A stretch of DNA of 64,000 bases. Origin: Exiguobacterium sp. J17977 (lineage in GTDB: Bacteria; Bacillota; Bacilli; Exiguobacteriales; Exiguobacteriaceae). This document shows positions 1 to 9,442 of this stretch, in pieces. Position 1 is the stretch's first letter; every line of letters starts with the position of its first letter. Location: positions 372,001 to 436,000 of the forward strand of contig NZ_JAEQBB010000002.1 of the NCBI RefSeq assembly GCF_018616375.1, given 5' to 3'. The notes under the pieces are model-generated. The model had not been told where the DNA came from, ran no database searches, and worked only from the letters and a program-made list of their open reading frames with translations. The position numbers and the translations under genes were made by a program.

Positions 1-1753
1 CGGTCTGACCGCCGAGCGTGACCACATAGAGCGGTCCGTCGGGCGGACTGACTTGGTCCGTCAATTGGCGGGACAGACCTTGCCGGCAATATTCGCCGAG
101 GATGTCTGCGTCTTTCGTCACTTTGCCGTAATCGGCCATCGTCTCGAATAAGAGCGGTAAGTTGCGAATCGAGACATGTTCTTTCAACAGATGACGGAGC
201 ACCTTTTGAATGTCGCCAATCGACAAGACGGACGGTGTCACGTCTTCGACGAGCACCGGGTGTGTCTCTTTCAAATGTTCGACGAGTTGTTTCGTCTCTT
301 CGCGGCCGAGAAGGTCGGCGGCATGTTTCTTGAGCGTCTCGGTCAAATGTGTCGCCACGACGGATGGCGGATCGACGACGGTATACCCGCTCATTTCGGC
401 ACGGGTGCGCGTCTCTTCATCAATCCATAGCGCCGGGAGACCGAACGCCGGCTCCGTCGTTTCAATTCCATACACTTCCGGATCTTCAATGCCGGGGCTC
501 ATCGCCAAGTAATGATCGAGCAAGAGTTCGCCTTCCGCGACGACGTTCCCTTTCACTTTGATCCGATACGCATTCGGTGACAGTTGCAGATGGTCGCGAA
601 TCCGAACCGTCGGCAAGATGAACCCGAGTTCGAGTGCGAGCTGACGTCGGATCATGACGACCCGGTCGAGCAAATCGCCGCCTTGCGATTCATCGGCGAG
701 CGGAATGAGTCCGTAGCCGAACTCGAACTCGATGGCATCAATCTGTAACAGCGAGACGACCGTCTCAGTCGGTGCCGCCGGTTCTTCTTCCGGTAACGGC
801 GTGTCGATGGTCCGTTTCAAATTGCGACGCATCGTATAAGCGCCGTAGAACGTGGCGCCGGCAATGATCAGTGTCACCGGGAGCAGACTCGGTGAGATGA
901 TTCCAAGCATGATGACGATGGAGCCGGCGATATAGAGCAGCGTCGGGTTTTGCCCGAGCTGGTCGACGACGTCTTCGCCGAGGTTCCCGTCCGAGACAGC
1001 ACGTGTGACGATAATCCCGGTTGCTGTCGAGATGAGGAGCGCCGGGATTTGACCGACGAGCCCGTCCCCAATCGTCATGAGCGAGAACTTTTGGAACGCT
1101 TCGCCGACCGGTAGACCCATGTCGACGACACCGATGATGATTCCGAAAATCAAGTTGATGGCGACGATGATAATCCCGGCGATGGCGTCCCCTTTGACGA
1201 ACTTCGAGGCCCCATCCATCGACCCATAAAAGTCGGCTTCGCTTTGAATCTTTTTCCGGCGGATTTGCGCGTCTTTGTCATCAATCAATCCCGAGTTCAA
1301 ATCGGCATCGATGGCCATCTGTTTCCCTGGCATCGCATCGAGGGTGAAACGTGCCGACACTTCGGATACGCGTTCGGCCCCTTTCGTGATGACGACGAAC
1401 TGGATGATGACGAGGATGAGAAAGACGACGAATCCGACGAGCACTTTCCCGCCGACGACAAAGTCTCCAAATGTTGCGATGACTTCCCCACCGTATCCGG
1501 TCGAGAGAATCGAACGTGTCGTCGACACGTTCAATCCGAGCCGGAATAACGTCACAATCAGCAACAGCGAAGGAAAAACCGAGAAGTCGAGTGCTTCCCG
1601 GGCGTTCATCGCGACGAGCAAAATGAGCAACGCAATGAGTATATTGACAATGATTAAGAAATCTAACATGAACCCCGGTAACGGGATGACGAGCATGACG
1701 ACGATCATGAGAACGCCGATCAATACCGCAAAATCTTTAGCTTTTACAGCCAA
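1..1753 (-). CDS. flhA: Flagellar export gate protein FlhA, C-terminus cut off by the window edge
   Basis: FlhA is the large inner-membrane gate of the flagellar type III export apparatus; its cytoplasmic ring docks substrates and chaperones. About 584 residues are visible: an N-terminal hydrophobic region of multiple membrane helices and most of the cytoplasmic domain. The usual length is about 680, so roughly 95 residues lie outside. I place the start at a TTG (1751-1753) reading MAVKAKDFAVLIG, 7 to 8 bases after a GGAGGAG ribosome binding site; the only nearby ATG runs straight into a stop. It begins 13 bases after flhB and is the last gene of the flagellar run seen here. Confidence 0.93.
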   Translation of the reverse strand, partial: MAVKAKDFAVLIGVLMIVVMLVIPLPGFMLDFLIIVNILIALLILLVAMNAREALDFSVFPSLLLIVTLFRLGLNVSTTRSILSTGYGGEVIATFGDFVVGGKVLVGFVVFLILVIIQFVVITKGAERVSEVSARFTLDAMPGKQMAIDADLNSGLIDDKDAQIRRKKIQSEADFYGSMDGASKFVKGDAIAGIIIVAINLIFGIIIGVVDMGLPVGEAFQKFSLMTIGDGLVGQIPALLISTATGIIVTRAVSDGNLGEDVVDQLGQNPTLLYIAGSIVIMLGIISPSLLPVTLIIAGATFYGAYTMRRNLKRTIDTPLPEEEPAAPTETVVSLLQIDAIEFEFGYGLIPLADESQGGDLLDRVVMIRRQLALELGFILPTVRIRDHLQLSPNAYRIKVKGNVVAEGELLLDHYLAMSPGIEDPEVYGIETTEPAFGLPALWIDEETRTRAEMSGYTVVDPPSVVATHLTETLKKHAADLLGREETKQLVEHLKETHPVLVEDVTPSVLSIGDIQKVLRHLLKEHVSIRNLPLLFETMADYGKVTKDADILGEYCRQGLSRQLTDQVSPPDGPLYVVTLGGQT

Positions 1754-1766
1754 TACATACTCCTCC

Positions 1767-2858
1767 TCAAGACGGTTGTTTCAATTGATAGACGAATGCG
1801 AGCACTTCGGCGATCGCCTGATAAAACGACTCGTCAACGACTTCCCCGATATCCATTTGGGCGTACAACGCACGGGCCAACGGTTTGTTTTCGACAATCG
1901 GGATATCATGTTCTTTGGCCACGTCACGGATATTGAAGGCGACGCGATCGACCCCTTTGGCGACGACGAGCGGCGCGAAGTCTTTCGTGTCGTCGTACCG
2001 GATGACGACGGCATAATGGGTCGGGTTGGTGATGACGACGTCCGCATTCGGGATTTCTTGCATCATGCGGCGCATCGCCATCTCCCGTTGTTGTTGTTTG
2101 ATTTTCGACTTGATGAGCGGGTCACCTTCACTGTTCTTATACTCGTCTTTAATATCTTGCTTCGACATGCGAATCGATTTCTCAAAATCGAACCGTTGAT
2201 AGAAAAAGTCGAGTAACGCGAGCGCGAGCAAGGCCACACTCACCCACAGTCCGAGTTCAATCGTGATATGGGCGAGCGCGATGACCGATTCACGGATATG
2301 TTCGACCGCCATGCGGGACAGTTCTTTTTGGTTCTGCCAGAGCACGGCGACGGCAGTCGTCAGGATAATCAATAATTTGAATAAGGACTTTAAAAATTCG
2401 ACGACCGCTTTCATACTGATAATCCGTTTGACCCCTTTAATCGGATCGATTCGTTCGAGTTTCGGTTGAATCGCTTCTGCCGAGAACAACGTCCCGATTT
2501 GAAGGTAGTTGATTAATATCCCGAACACGACGGCGACCACGAAGAACGGGCCCACGATCAGTCCGACGCGAAGCAACAAGTCGGTGAGCATGCCGGACAA
2601 TCCGTTCGACAGATCGAACAGCAAATAACTCGGACCGAGCAAATCTTTCGTCACACTGAACAACTGTTTGCCGAGATACGGCCCTAAGAACGATAACATG
2701 AGAAACATCGCGAACAAGGCGAAAGCCCCGGTCAAATCGGCCGACTTGGCCACTTGGCCTTTCTTGCGCGAGTCCTCTCGTTTACGCGGTGTTGCTTTTT
2801 CGGTTTTTTCTCCTGCAAAAAATTGAAGATCGACCGATAAGGTATATAGAGGCTTCAT
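1767..2858 (-). CDS. flhB: Flagellar export switch protein FlhB
   Basis: FlhB switches export specificity from rod/hook to filament substrates by self-cleavage. The 363-residue protein has an N-terminal positively charged stretch, four predicted membrane helices (roughly residues 30-210), a linker and a cytoplasmic domain. The autocleavage motif NPTH is present at about 278-281, so the switch should be functional. Its ATG overlaps the fliR stop in an ATGA (2855-2858), and an AGGAG sits inside the fliR end, pointing to coupled translation. Length matches the Bacillus protein. Confidence 0.96.
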   Translation of the reverse strand: MKPLYTLSVDLQFFAGEKTEKATPRKREDSRKKGQVAKSADLTGAFALFAMFLMLSFLGPYLGKQLFSVTKDLLGPSYLLFDLSNGLSGMLTDLLLRVGLIVGPFFVVAVVFGILINYLQIGTLFSAEAIQPKLERIDPIKGVKRIISMKAVVEFLKSLFKLLIILTTAVAVLWQNQKELSRMAVEHIRESVIALAHITIELGLWVSVALLALALLDFFYQRFDFEKSIRMSKQDIKDEYKNSEGDPLIKSKIKQQQREMAMRRMMQEIPNADVVITNPTHYAVVIRYDDTKDFAPLVVAKGVDRVAFNIRDVAKEHDIPIVENKPLARALYAQMDIGEVVDESFYQAIAEVLAFVYQLKQPS

Positions 2859-3625
2859 GAGGCGTCTCCTAGCACAGTCATAAAATCACGTAACACTTCT
2901 TGTAAAATCGGGATGAATTGGCTGATGCCGTTCAAGGTCAACCCCATCATGACGACCATGACCGAAAATCCCGCAATCAGCTTGAATGAAAATCCGATTG
3001 CAAAAATATTGAATTGCGGCGCCGATTTCGCCAAGAATCCGAGCGCCATGTCGACGAGCAAGAGCGATGCCATGAGCGGAAAGGCAAGTTGCAAGGCGAC
3101 CATCATCGTCATCGTGACGACCTTGACGGCCATCATGAGTGACGCTTCGCTGAAGTCGATAATTGGCTGACCCGGCGGATAAATTTGAAAGCTATAATAG
3201 ATGCCATCAATCAGCAGCAGATGTAAGTTGCTCGACAGCATGATAAACAACGTGAAAATATAGTAGAATCGACCAATCAGCGGCGACTGGCCTCCAAACA
3301 TCGGGTCATAGGCCGATGCCATCGCGAGTCCGAGCTGTAAATCGATGACGCCACCCGCAATCTGGGGCGCGAAAAATAATATGTTAATCAATATACCGAG
3401 CACCAAGCCGATCAACACCTCGTACAATACCTGCAAGATATAGGCTTGGCCGAGATCGAGTGGCTCTGTCACCGTGAACATCGCATAGTACGCTAAAAAG
3501 GCACTGAACGCGACGCGGTGCATGACCGGCAGTTGCCGGGATGAAAATAACGGGACGCTCACGAAGAAGCCTGACAGACGGGCGAACGTCAATCCATACA
3601 GACTGATGAAATCGACCGCGTTCAT
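2855..3625 (-). CDS. fliR: Flagellar export gate protein FliR
   Basis: FliR is a hydrophobic inner-membrane protein that assembles with FliP and FliQ into the helical export gate core. The 256 residues are mostly membrane helices, with an N-terminus (MNAVDFISLYGLTFARLSG) typical of the family. The start overlaps the fliQ stop by four bases (ATGA) and has no strong ribosome binding site, so translation is probably coupled to fliQ. The order fliP-fliQ-fliR-flhB-flhA supports the call. Confidence 0.95.
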   Translation of the reverse strand: MNAVDFISLYGLTFARLSGFFVSVPLFSSRQLPVMHRVAFSAFLAYYAMFTVTEPLDLGQAYILQVLYEVLIGLVLGILINILFFAPQIAGGVIDLQLGLAMASAYDPMFGGQSPLIGRFYYIFTLFIMLSSNLHLLLIDGIYYSFQIYPPGQPIIDFSEASLMMAVKVVTMTMMVALQLAFPLMASLLLVDMALGFLAKSAPQFNIFAIGFSFKLIAGFSVMVVMMGLTLNGISQFIPILQEVLRDFMTVLGDAS

Positions 3626-3894
3626 TTCGAGGCGACCTCGACCATGAGTTCAAAAATCAAACGGGTGAACCCTTCAATCTGTTGCAGCATCCAAGGTCCG
3701 AAGACGACGAGCCCGATAAAGACCGAGACGATCTTTGGGACGAACGATAGCGTCTGTTCTTGAATTTGTGTCGTCGCCTGTAAAATCGAAATGACGAGAC
3801 CGACGACGAGCGAAATCAATAAGAGCGGCATCGAGATTTTCAATAACGTCCACACACTCTCCGTCGCCAAATAAATGACCATTTCCTGCGTCAT
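3622..3894 (-). CDS. fliQ: Flagellar export gate protein FliQ
   Basis: FliQ is a small two-helix membrane protein of the export gate. The 90-residue length and two long hydrophobic segments (about 15-40 and 50-75) fit the family, as does the neighbourhood between fliP and fliR. A strong AGGAGGAACGAAT precedes the ATG. Its stop overlaps the fliR start. Confidence 0.95.
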   Translation of the reverse strand: MTQEMVIYLATESVWTLLKISMPLLLISLVVGLVISILQATTQIQEQTLSFVPKIVSVFIGLVVFGPWMLQQIEGFTRLIFELMVEVASK

Positions 3895-3905
3895 ATTCGT
3901 TCCTC

Positions 3906-4571
3906 CTACATACTTCTAAGCAAGGACTCCACAATCAAGTGCCATCCATCCACCAACACAAACAGTAACAATTTGAACGGCAAGGCGATCATGACCGGCG
4001 GAAGCATCATCATCCCCATTGACATGAGGACACTTGCTACGACCATATCTATAATCAAAAATGGCAAGAAGATCATGAACCCGATTTGGAACGCCGTTTT
4101 CAACTCGCTAATCGCATAGGCCGGGACCATCGCGAGCAGCGGGACGTCTTCGACCGACTCAGGTTGCTCATAGTTCCCATATTTAATAAATAATTGCAAA
4201 TCCTCTTGGCGCGTATATTGGGCCATGAATCGTTTCATCGTATTCCCAGCCTCTTCGAACGCCTCGTCTTGACTGATTTCGTCATCCATATAAGGCGACA
4301 ATGCTTTGTCATTCAACTCCGATAGCACAGGCGACATGACGAACAACGTGATGAACAGGGCGAGCCCGATAATCAACTGGTTCGGTGGCGTCTGTTGCGT
4401 CCCGAGTGCCGGACGGATGAACGACAGCACGACGACGACCCGTGTGAAACAAGTCATCAAGATTAAAAACGAGGGCGCGAGCGTGAGCAAAGTGAGCACG
4501 ACCAATAGTTTGATTGAGGTCGATGTACTATCTGGCGTCTCCAAGTTAATCAATTGTTCAATCGTCGTCAT
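3906..4571 (-). CDS. fliP: Flagellar export gate protein FliP
   Basis: FliP forms the central ring of the export gate. The 221-residue protein has an N-terminal hydrophobic helix (about 20-45), a polar periplasmic-type loop and two C-terminal helices including the family-typical segment FLIIDMVVASVLMSMGM. The ATG overlaps the stop of the fliO-like gene in an ATGA, with GAGGAAGAAACG upstream. The gap to fliQ is 11 bases. Confidence 0.96.
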   Translation of the reverse strand: MTTIEQLINLETPDSTSTSIKLLVVLTLLTLAPSFLILMTCFTRVVVVLSFIRPALGTQQTPPNQLIIGLALFITLFVMSPVLSELNDKALSPYMDDEISQDEAFEEAGNTMKRFMAQYTRQEDLQLFIKYGNYEQPESVEDVPLLAMVPAYAISELKTAFQIGFMIFLPFLIIDMVVASVLMSMGMMMLPPVMIALPFKLLLFVLVDGWHLIVESLLRSM

Positions 4572-5062
4572 CGTTTCTTCCTCACTTCTTCAATCTGGGC
4601 CAACTGTTGTTTGAACGTGTCGAGAAAAGCCGACGAGTTCGACTGGTTCAAGGTCGGGGCATCGAGCGCCGCTTCGTCCATCGCTTCGGCATCAATCCGG
4701 TCGAGCAATTGAATCGAGTCGCCGACACCGAGCACGTACACTTGTTCACCGAGCTTGACGAGTTGCACCGAACGGTCTTTGCCGAGCGGGACACCGCCGA
4801 GATGGGTCAAATGCTGAGCCGACTTCACGCCTTGCGTCCGTGCGTTCAACCAACGCACGAGGACGAGGAACCCACCGATGACGACGACCATGCTCAAGAT
4901 GAGCTTGATGGCCATGCCGACCGATGAGACGGCCGATGTGACCGGTTCGTCTTTCGTGTCTGGCTGTTGCTGTTCGAACTGTTGGTCGACGGTGGCGGCC
5001 TCGACCGTGGCCGGGACGAATAACCCAGCCACGAGAAGGATAATCAACCACCACTTGTTCAT
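4568..5062 (-). CDS. fliO: FliO/FliZ-type flagellar biosynthesis protein
   Basis: FliO (called FliZ in Bacillus) helps assemble the FliP ring. The 164-residue product starts with a signal-peptide-like stretch ending near VEA at about residue 22, followed by a short acidic region, a single membrane helix at about 48-70 and a small cytoplasmic domain. The family is poorly conserved, so the call leans on size, this topology and the position between cheY and fliP. It overlaps both neighbours by four bases. Confidence 0.85.
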   Translation of the reverse strand: MNKWWLIILLVAGLFVPATVEAATVDQQFEQQQPDTKDEPVTSAVSSVGMAIKLILSMVVVIGGFLVLVRWLNARTQGVKSAQHLTHLGGVPLGKDRSVQLVKLGEQVYVLGVGDSIQLLDRIDAEAMDEAALDAPTLNQSNSSAFLDTFKQQLAQIEEVRKKR

Positions 5063-5424
5063 TGTGCGACCGTTTTTGAGACTGCTTCGACGACGCGTTC
5101 AGCGTTGAACGGTTTGACGATGAAGTCTTTTGCTCCTGCTTGAATCGCATCGATGACCATTGCTTGTTGTCCCATCGCCGAACACATGATTACTTTCGCG
5201 TTCGAATCGAACCCACGGATTTCTTTCAATGCGGCCAAGCCGTCCATTTCTGGCATCGTGATGTCGAGCGTGACGAGGTCGGGCATGAGTTCACGATATT
5301 TCGCGACCGCATCGACACCGTTCTCCGCTTCTCCGACGACTTCAAATCCATTCTTTGTCAAGATATCCTTAATCATCATGCGCATGAACGCCGCGTCATC
5401 TACTACTAAAATTTTTGCACTCAT
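5059..5424 (-). CDS. cheY: Chemotaxis response regulator CheY
   Basis: This is a stand-alone receiver domain of 121 residues that carries the chemotaxis signal to the flagellar switch. The acidic pair D9/D10, the phosphoacceptor D54, S82 in the conserved Thr/Ser position and K104 in the VKPF motif are all present, so it should be phosphorylatable. There is no output domain. It sits between fliY, the likely CheY-P phosphatase, and the fliO-like gene, as in B. subtilis. AAGGAGGAAG precedes the ATG. Confidence 0.96.
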   Translation of the reverse strand: MSAKILVVDDAAFMRMMIKDILTKNGFEVVGEAENGVDAVAKYRELMPDLVTLDITMPEMDGLAALKEIRGFDSNAKVIMCSAMGQQAMVIDAIQAGAKDFIVKPFNAERVVEAVSKTVAQ

Positions 5425-5436
5425 TGTTCTTCCTCC

Positions 5437-6552
5437 TTAAACGATGCCAATCCGCTCGTGCGGTTGGATAATTTCTGTTACACGGACGCCGAAGTTCTCT
5501 TCAATGACGACGACTTCGCCGCGGGCGATCCGTTGTTGGTTCACATAAATATCGACCGGCTCACCGGCCAACTTATCGAGTTCGATAATTGAACCTTGTG
5601 ACAGCTCGAGCACTTCTCGGACCGAACGTTTCGTCCGCCCGAGTTCGACCGTCACGTTGAGCGGCACGTCATACAACAACCCAAGATTCGCTGGAATCGA
5701 GTCGTTCGTCGTCGGTGCGTGGAGCGGCATGAACTCTGCCTGGCTCACGGCGACCTCTGGTACCGATTTCGCTTGCGGACGTACCGGTTGCTGAGCGGCT
5801 GGTGCCGGTGCTTTCGGCGCTTCCTGTTTCGGTGCGGCAGGGGCAGCTGCCGGAGCCGGAGCGACCGGGGCTGGTGATGTGGCGGCCATCAGTTCGTTGA
5901 CGAGTTGTTTCCCGAACTGGACCGGTGCGATTTGAACGATTTTCGAATCGATTAACGTGCCAACCTTCAAGTTGAACTCGATGAGTACCATTGTCTCCCA
6001 AAGCTCGAGACGGTCGATAATCGTTTGGTTTTTCGTCGCATCGAACACTTCGACAAGCGGTGGTGAAATATCAATTTTTTTCGAGAATACGGTCGACAGG
6101 GATGTCGCTGCCGCTCCCATCATTTGGTTCATCGCCTCTTGGACGGCTGACAGACGAATTTCATCAAGTCCTTCTGGATCGACGCCAATCCCGGTCCCAC
6201 CGAGCATCAAGTCTGAGATGATGGCGGCGTCTTCACGTGTCAATACGAGCACGTTCTCGCCTTGCAAGCCTTCCGTATAGCCGACTCGAAGTGCAACGTG
6301 CGGCGTTGGATAACGCTCGCGCAGCGCATCGATGGTGACTTCACTGACGATCGGCGTCGTGATTTCTACTTTTTGTTGCAATAACGTCGATAGCGCCGTC
6401 GCCGAGTTACCGAACGAGATATTTCCGATTTCTCCTAAGGCGTCGCTTTCCATCGAATCAAGATGCTCTTCAGGATTTGCCTCCGGTTTTGACGACTCGC
6501 TCGTCCCGCGCAATAACGCGTCTATTTCATCTTGTGACAACATCTCACTCAT
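5437..6552 (-). CDS. fliY: Flagellar switch protein and CheY-P phosphatase FliY
   Basis: FliY is a Gram-positive switch component that combines a CheC-type CheY-P phosphatase with a FliN-like C-terminal domain. The 371 residues show an N-terminal EIDALL motif (9-14) of the CheY-P binding kind, two CheC-like active-site repeats (one around EIGNISFGNSA at about 41-51, another around EAMNQMMGAAA at about 138-148), a long Ala/Pro-rich linker (about 225-265) and a FliN domain from about 290 to the end. The ATG overlaps the fliM stop (ATGA). The linker is low complexity and probably flexible. Confidence 0.95.
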   Translation of the reverse strand: MSEMLSQDEIDALLRGTSESSKPEANPEEHLDSMESDALGEIGNISFGNSATALSTLLQQKVEITTPIVSEVTIDALRERYPTPHVALRVGYTEGLQGENVLVLTREDAAIISDLMLGGTGIGVDPEGLDEIRLSAVQEAMNQMMGAAATSLSTVFSKKIDISPPLVEVFDATKNQTIIDRLELWETMVLIEFNLKVGTLIDSKIVQIAPVQFGKQLVNELMAATSPAPVAPAPAAAPAAPKQEAPKAPAPAAQQPVRPQAKSVPEVAVSQAEFMPLHAPTTNDSIPANLGLLYDVPLNVTVELGRTKRSVREVLELSQGSIIELDKLAGEPVDIYVNQQRIARGEVVVIEENFGVRVTEIIQPHERIGIV

Positions 6553-7538
6553 TGCTCTTCCTCCTTCACCCGGTGGAGCACTTGGACCGCCATCCGCTTC
6601 CCGCTCACACCGACTTGCCCTCTGAACACTTTATTTTCTCCTACCATGATCGATAATGGGTCTTTCACCAATTGATCGAGCGTCAAGCAATCCCCGACCT
6701 CTAAATGCAACAAGTCGCCGAACGTGATTGTCGTCTCCCCGAGCAGGGATACGACCTCGACCGACGAGTTCATCAACTGGGCTTTGAGCGGTTCTTTGCT
6801 GTTCCCGCTCGCATTCCGTCGGTTCGCCTCTTGCATCCAGTAATGACTCGACAGTTTCGATAACACCGGCTCAATCGTCACGAACGGCAAACAGACGTTG
6901 ATCGTGCCGCTCACTTCGCCGATGGTGACGCCGATCGAGACGAGGACGACCGTCTCGTTTGGCGAGACGAGTTGAAGGAACTGGGGATTGACCTCGACCG
7001 CTGTCATCTCTGACTTGATTTCGGCAATCGATTCCCAGGCGTCTCCGTATCCTGCAAACGCTCGTTTGTATAATTGCGTCAAGATGCGCATCTCGATTTC
7101 CGTGAAGCTCTCGACTTTTTCAATCTCGACCCCGGGACCGCCGAGTAAGCGGTCGAGCATCGCGTACGAGATGTTCGGATTCACTTCGATGATGAAACGG
7201 CCATTGAGCGGCGGCGCTTCAATCAAGTTGATCATCGTCATGCTCGGAATAGAATGAATGAATTCGTCATACGGAAGCTGTTCGACCGAGTTGACCGTAA
7301 ACTGGACGTACGTCCGGAGCTGGGCCGAGAAGAACGTGGTCAGCATCCGTGTGAAATGCTCATGAATCCGGGTCAAGCTTCGGATTTGGTCTTTCGAGAA
7401 GCGGACCGCCCGTTTAAAGTCATATTGCCGGACTTTCCGCTCTTCTTCCTGGGCCAAAAAGGAGTCGGCTTCGACGTCGCCACTGCTTAACGCCGATAGC
7501 AAGGCATCAATTTCTTGTTGAGATAAGACTTCTCCCAT
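6549..7538 (-). CDS. fliM: Flagellar motor switch protein FliM
   Basis: FliM forms the middle of the C-ring and binds CheY-P. The 329-residue protein has the N-terminal CheY-P-binding peptide with EIDALL (9-14), the central CheC-like middle domain and a FliN-like C-terminal domain. GAGGTGGCATC precedes the ATG. It lies between fliL and fliY. Length is that of the Bacillus protein. Confidence 0.96.
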   Translation of the reverse strand: MGEVLSQQEIDALLSALSSGDVEADSFLAQEEERKVRQYDFKRAVRFSKDQIRSLTRIHEHFTRMLTTFFSAQLRTYVQFTVNSVEQLPYDEFIHSIPSMTMINLIEAPPLNGRFIIEVNPNISYAMLDRLLGGPGVEIEKVESFTEIEMRILTQLYKRAFAGYGDAWESIAEIKSEMTAVEVNPQFLQLVSPNETVVLVSIGVTIGEVSGTINVCLPFVTIEPVLSKLSSHYWMQEANRRNASGNSKEPLKAQLMNSSVEVVSLLGETTITFGDLLHLEVGDCLTLDQLVKDPLSIMVGENKVFRGQVGVSGKRMAVQVLHRVKEEEQ

Positions 7539-7547
7539 GATGCCACC

Positions 7548-7997
7548 TCACTGTATGATTTTCTTCGTCATATAGACGCGTTGGACCTCACCTGACTCCA
7601 ACAGCCCGTTTAATTGTTTACGGAGCGACTGCTCAAACTTTTGCATGTCTTCTTTCGTCGTGAGCTTCGCTTTCGTCATGCCGGCCAAGTCACCGAGGAT
7701 GACGTTATGCACTTGGAACTTTCGAAGTTCGAGATCTTCTTTCGTCTCCGCGGCATCGGTCACGATCGTGAACTGGACGTTGATGAAACGCTCATCTTGG
7801 ATGTTCGTCGTCATATCGTCCGTCGTGAAGCTGCGTTCGGCCAACTCTTCGGCGGTGACGGGTTTCGTCTTCGCCGTCACGTTGTCCCCGAACAAATATT
7901 TATAAGTCATGAATCCGGCCCCGCCCATGACGAGCAGGACGACTAACAGGATGAGCACCATCTTCATGGCGCCGCCTTTTTGTTTTTCTTCACTCAT
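7548..7997 (-). CDS. fliL: Flagellar basal body-associated protein FliL
   Basis: FliL surrounds the stator and supports motor torque. The product is a single-pass membrane protein with a short cytoplasmic tail, a membrane helix at about residues 12-32 and an extracytoplasmic domain. A GTG nine bases upstream is possible, but the ATG at 7997 lies the right distance from GAGGTGA and gives MSEEKQKGG. It overlaps the flbD-like gene by 8 bases. Confidence 0.9.
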   Translation of the reverse strand: MSEEKQKGGAMKMVLILLVVLLVMGGAGFMTYKYLFGDNVTAKTKPVTAEELAERSFTTDDMTTNIQDERFINVQFTIVTDAAETKEDLELRKFQVHNVILGDLAGMTKAKLTTKEDMQKFEQSLRKQLNGLLESGEVQRVYMTKKIIQ

Positions 7998-8208
7998 CTT
8001 CTTCACCTCGTATGCCTATCGTTCCAACCAGACCGATCGAGGCATAGAACGCCGTCGTCCGGTCGATGATTTGTTGTTTCGTCTCGCTGACGATATACGT
8101 CTTGCCGTTATACAAGTGAATGATCGTGTCGGGCTCGGCTTTGACCGTCTCGATGAACAAGGCGTTCAGCACAAGTTCTTCACCCCGGAGCGTCGTGACG
8201 TGAATCAT
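7990..8208 (-). CDS. flbD: FlbD/SwrD-type flagellar protein
   Basis: A 72-residue protein beginning MIHVTTLRGEELVLNALFIE, typical of the FlbD family. In B. subtilis its counterpart SwrD raises flagellar motor power and supports swarming. It has no membrane segment. The ATG overlaps the flgE stop by one base (TGATG), indicating coupled translation. The position between flgE and fliL is the same as in B. subtilis. Confidence 0.9.
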   Translation of the reverse strand: MIHVTTLRGEELVLNALFIETVKAEPDTIIHLYNGKTYIVSETKQQIIDRTTAFYASIGLVGTIGIRGEEDE

Positions 8209-8999
8209 CAGCGTTTCAAGTTGACGAGTTCTTGGAGAATTTCGTCCGATGTTGTGATGATTCGTGTGTTCGCTTGGAAACCACGTTGGGCGACAATCAT
8301 TTCTGTGAACTCTTCAGACAAGTCGACGTTCGACATCTCGAGTGCGCCCGAGACGAGCTCGCCACGACCATCTTGTCCAGCGATTCCGCCGTTCGGCACG
8401 CCTGAGTTTTGCGATTGAATGAAGTTGTTCGCACCGACTTTTGACAATCCGGCGTTGTTGGCGAACGTGACGACTTGGATTTGACCGACGACTGTCGAAG
8501 CTCCGGCGTTATCGACGTAGCTGACTTGTCCGTCTTTCCCGATTGAGAGCGACTTCGCCCCAGTCGGGATATTGATGCGGCCTCCGTTCGTATTAAGGAC
8601 ATAAGCCCCATCCCCGTTCACGAGGTCGCCGGCGTTGTCCGTGTAGAAGTTACCGGCCCGCGTGTATTGCGTCTGTCCGTTCACGTCCAAGGCGAAGAAC
8701 CCTTCACCCGAGATTCCGACGTCAAGCGCCCGGCCAGAGTTTTGCATGGCACCTTGGTTATAGACGTTATCGACGGTCGCCATCGTGCCCCCGAGACCGA
8801 CTTCTTTCGGGTTGACCCCGCCGCTCAAACCGTTCGCCGCCGTCGCACTGCCGACTTGTTGGCTGACGAGGTCTTTGAACGTGACGCGCCCTTTTTTATA
8901 ACCGAACGTGTTGACGTTGGCGATGTTGTTCCCGACGACATCAAGCTTCGATTGGAAGTTCTTTAATCCACTGATACCTGAGTACATTGCTCTTAACAT
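8208..8999 (-). CDS. flgE: Flagellar hook protein FlgE (FlgG-like)
   Basis: This is the hook structural protein. The 263 residues start MLRAMYSGISGLKNFQ, with the rod/hook N-terminal motif around NNIANVNTFGYKK, and end with the conserved C-terminal helix (NVDLSEEFTEMIVAQRGFQ). At this length it resembles the Bacillus hook protein once labelled FlgG. It follows the hook cap gene flgD by 11 bases, which supports a hook rather than a distal rod role. Confidence 0.93.
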   Translation of the reverse strand: MLRAMYSGISGLKNFQSKLDVVGNNIANVNTFGYKKGRVTFKDLVSQQVGSATAANGLSGGVNPKEVGLGGTMATVDNVYNQGAMQNSGRALDVGISGEGFFALDVNGQTQYTRAGNFYTDNAGDLVNGDGAYVLNTNGGRINIPTGAKSLSIGKDGQVSYVDNAGASTVVGQIQVVTFANNAGLSKVGANNFIQSQNSGVPNGGIAGQDGRGELVSGALEMSNVDLSEEFTEMIVAQRGFQANTRIITTSDEILQELVNLKR

Positions 9000-9010
9000 G
9001 ATGAATCCTC

Positions 9011-9442
9011 CTATGCTGATTTGATGGAAGTGATGTTGTACACGTTGACGGACGTTCCGTCTTCAAGGTCGGCCACATAGCCGGCTTCGGTCTTCGAAAT
9101 CGAGATAACACGTCCCGAGCCTTTAATCGTCTCGGTTTCCGTTTCATTTGTATAAGCGACCGTTTGCCCGATCATATTGCTGAACTCCGAAATCGAGGCC
9201 ATTTGTCGGTCGACGAGCACCGAGTCGAGTTGTTTCGAGATCGTCTGCATCTGTTCGAGAGACGAGAACTGAGCCATCTGTGCGATGAACTCACGGTCTT
9301 CCATCGGTGACATCGGGTCTTGGTTGGCGAGCTGGGCGAGCAACAGTTTCAAGAACATACTTTGATCGTATTGGTTCGTCGCTTTCGGCATCGATTGATC
9401 CGGGAGCGTGTAATCATTCGTCTTCGGCTGGATGATCGTCAT
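9011..9442 (-). CDS. flgD: Flagellar hook assembly (cap) protein FlgD
   Basis: FlgD caps the growing hook and is needed to add hook subunits. The chosen start at 9442 ([14 protein letters not shown]) has AAAGGAGA 8 bases upstream and gives 143 residues, close to the short Bacillus form. A longer reading frame begins at 9499, but it would cover the fliK end without a ribosome binding site. Conserved segments include [20 protein letters not shown] and the following Gln/Met-rich stretch. It overlaps the fliK end by 29 bases. Confidence 0.92.
   Translation of the reverse strand: MTIIQPKTNDYTLPDQSMPKATNQYDQSMFLKLLLAQLANQDPMSPMEDREFIAQMAQFSSLEQMQTISKQLDSVLVDRQMASISEFSNMIGQTVAYTNETETETIKGSGRVISISKTEAGYVADLEDGTSVNVYNITSIKSA

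Noticed and set aside
1275..2216. Long plus-strand open frame opposite flhA/flhB
   Set aside because: It crosses the boundary of two well-supported minus-strand genes, has biased composition, no ribosome binding site and no family likeness; a shadow of high-GC coding DNA.
5800..5880. Repeat or mobile element suggested by the Ala/Pro-rich stretch in fliY
   Set aside because: It is an in-frame low-complexity linker typical of FliY, not a DNA repeat.
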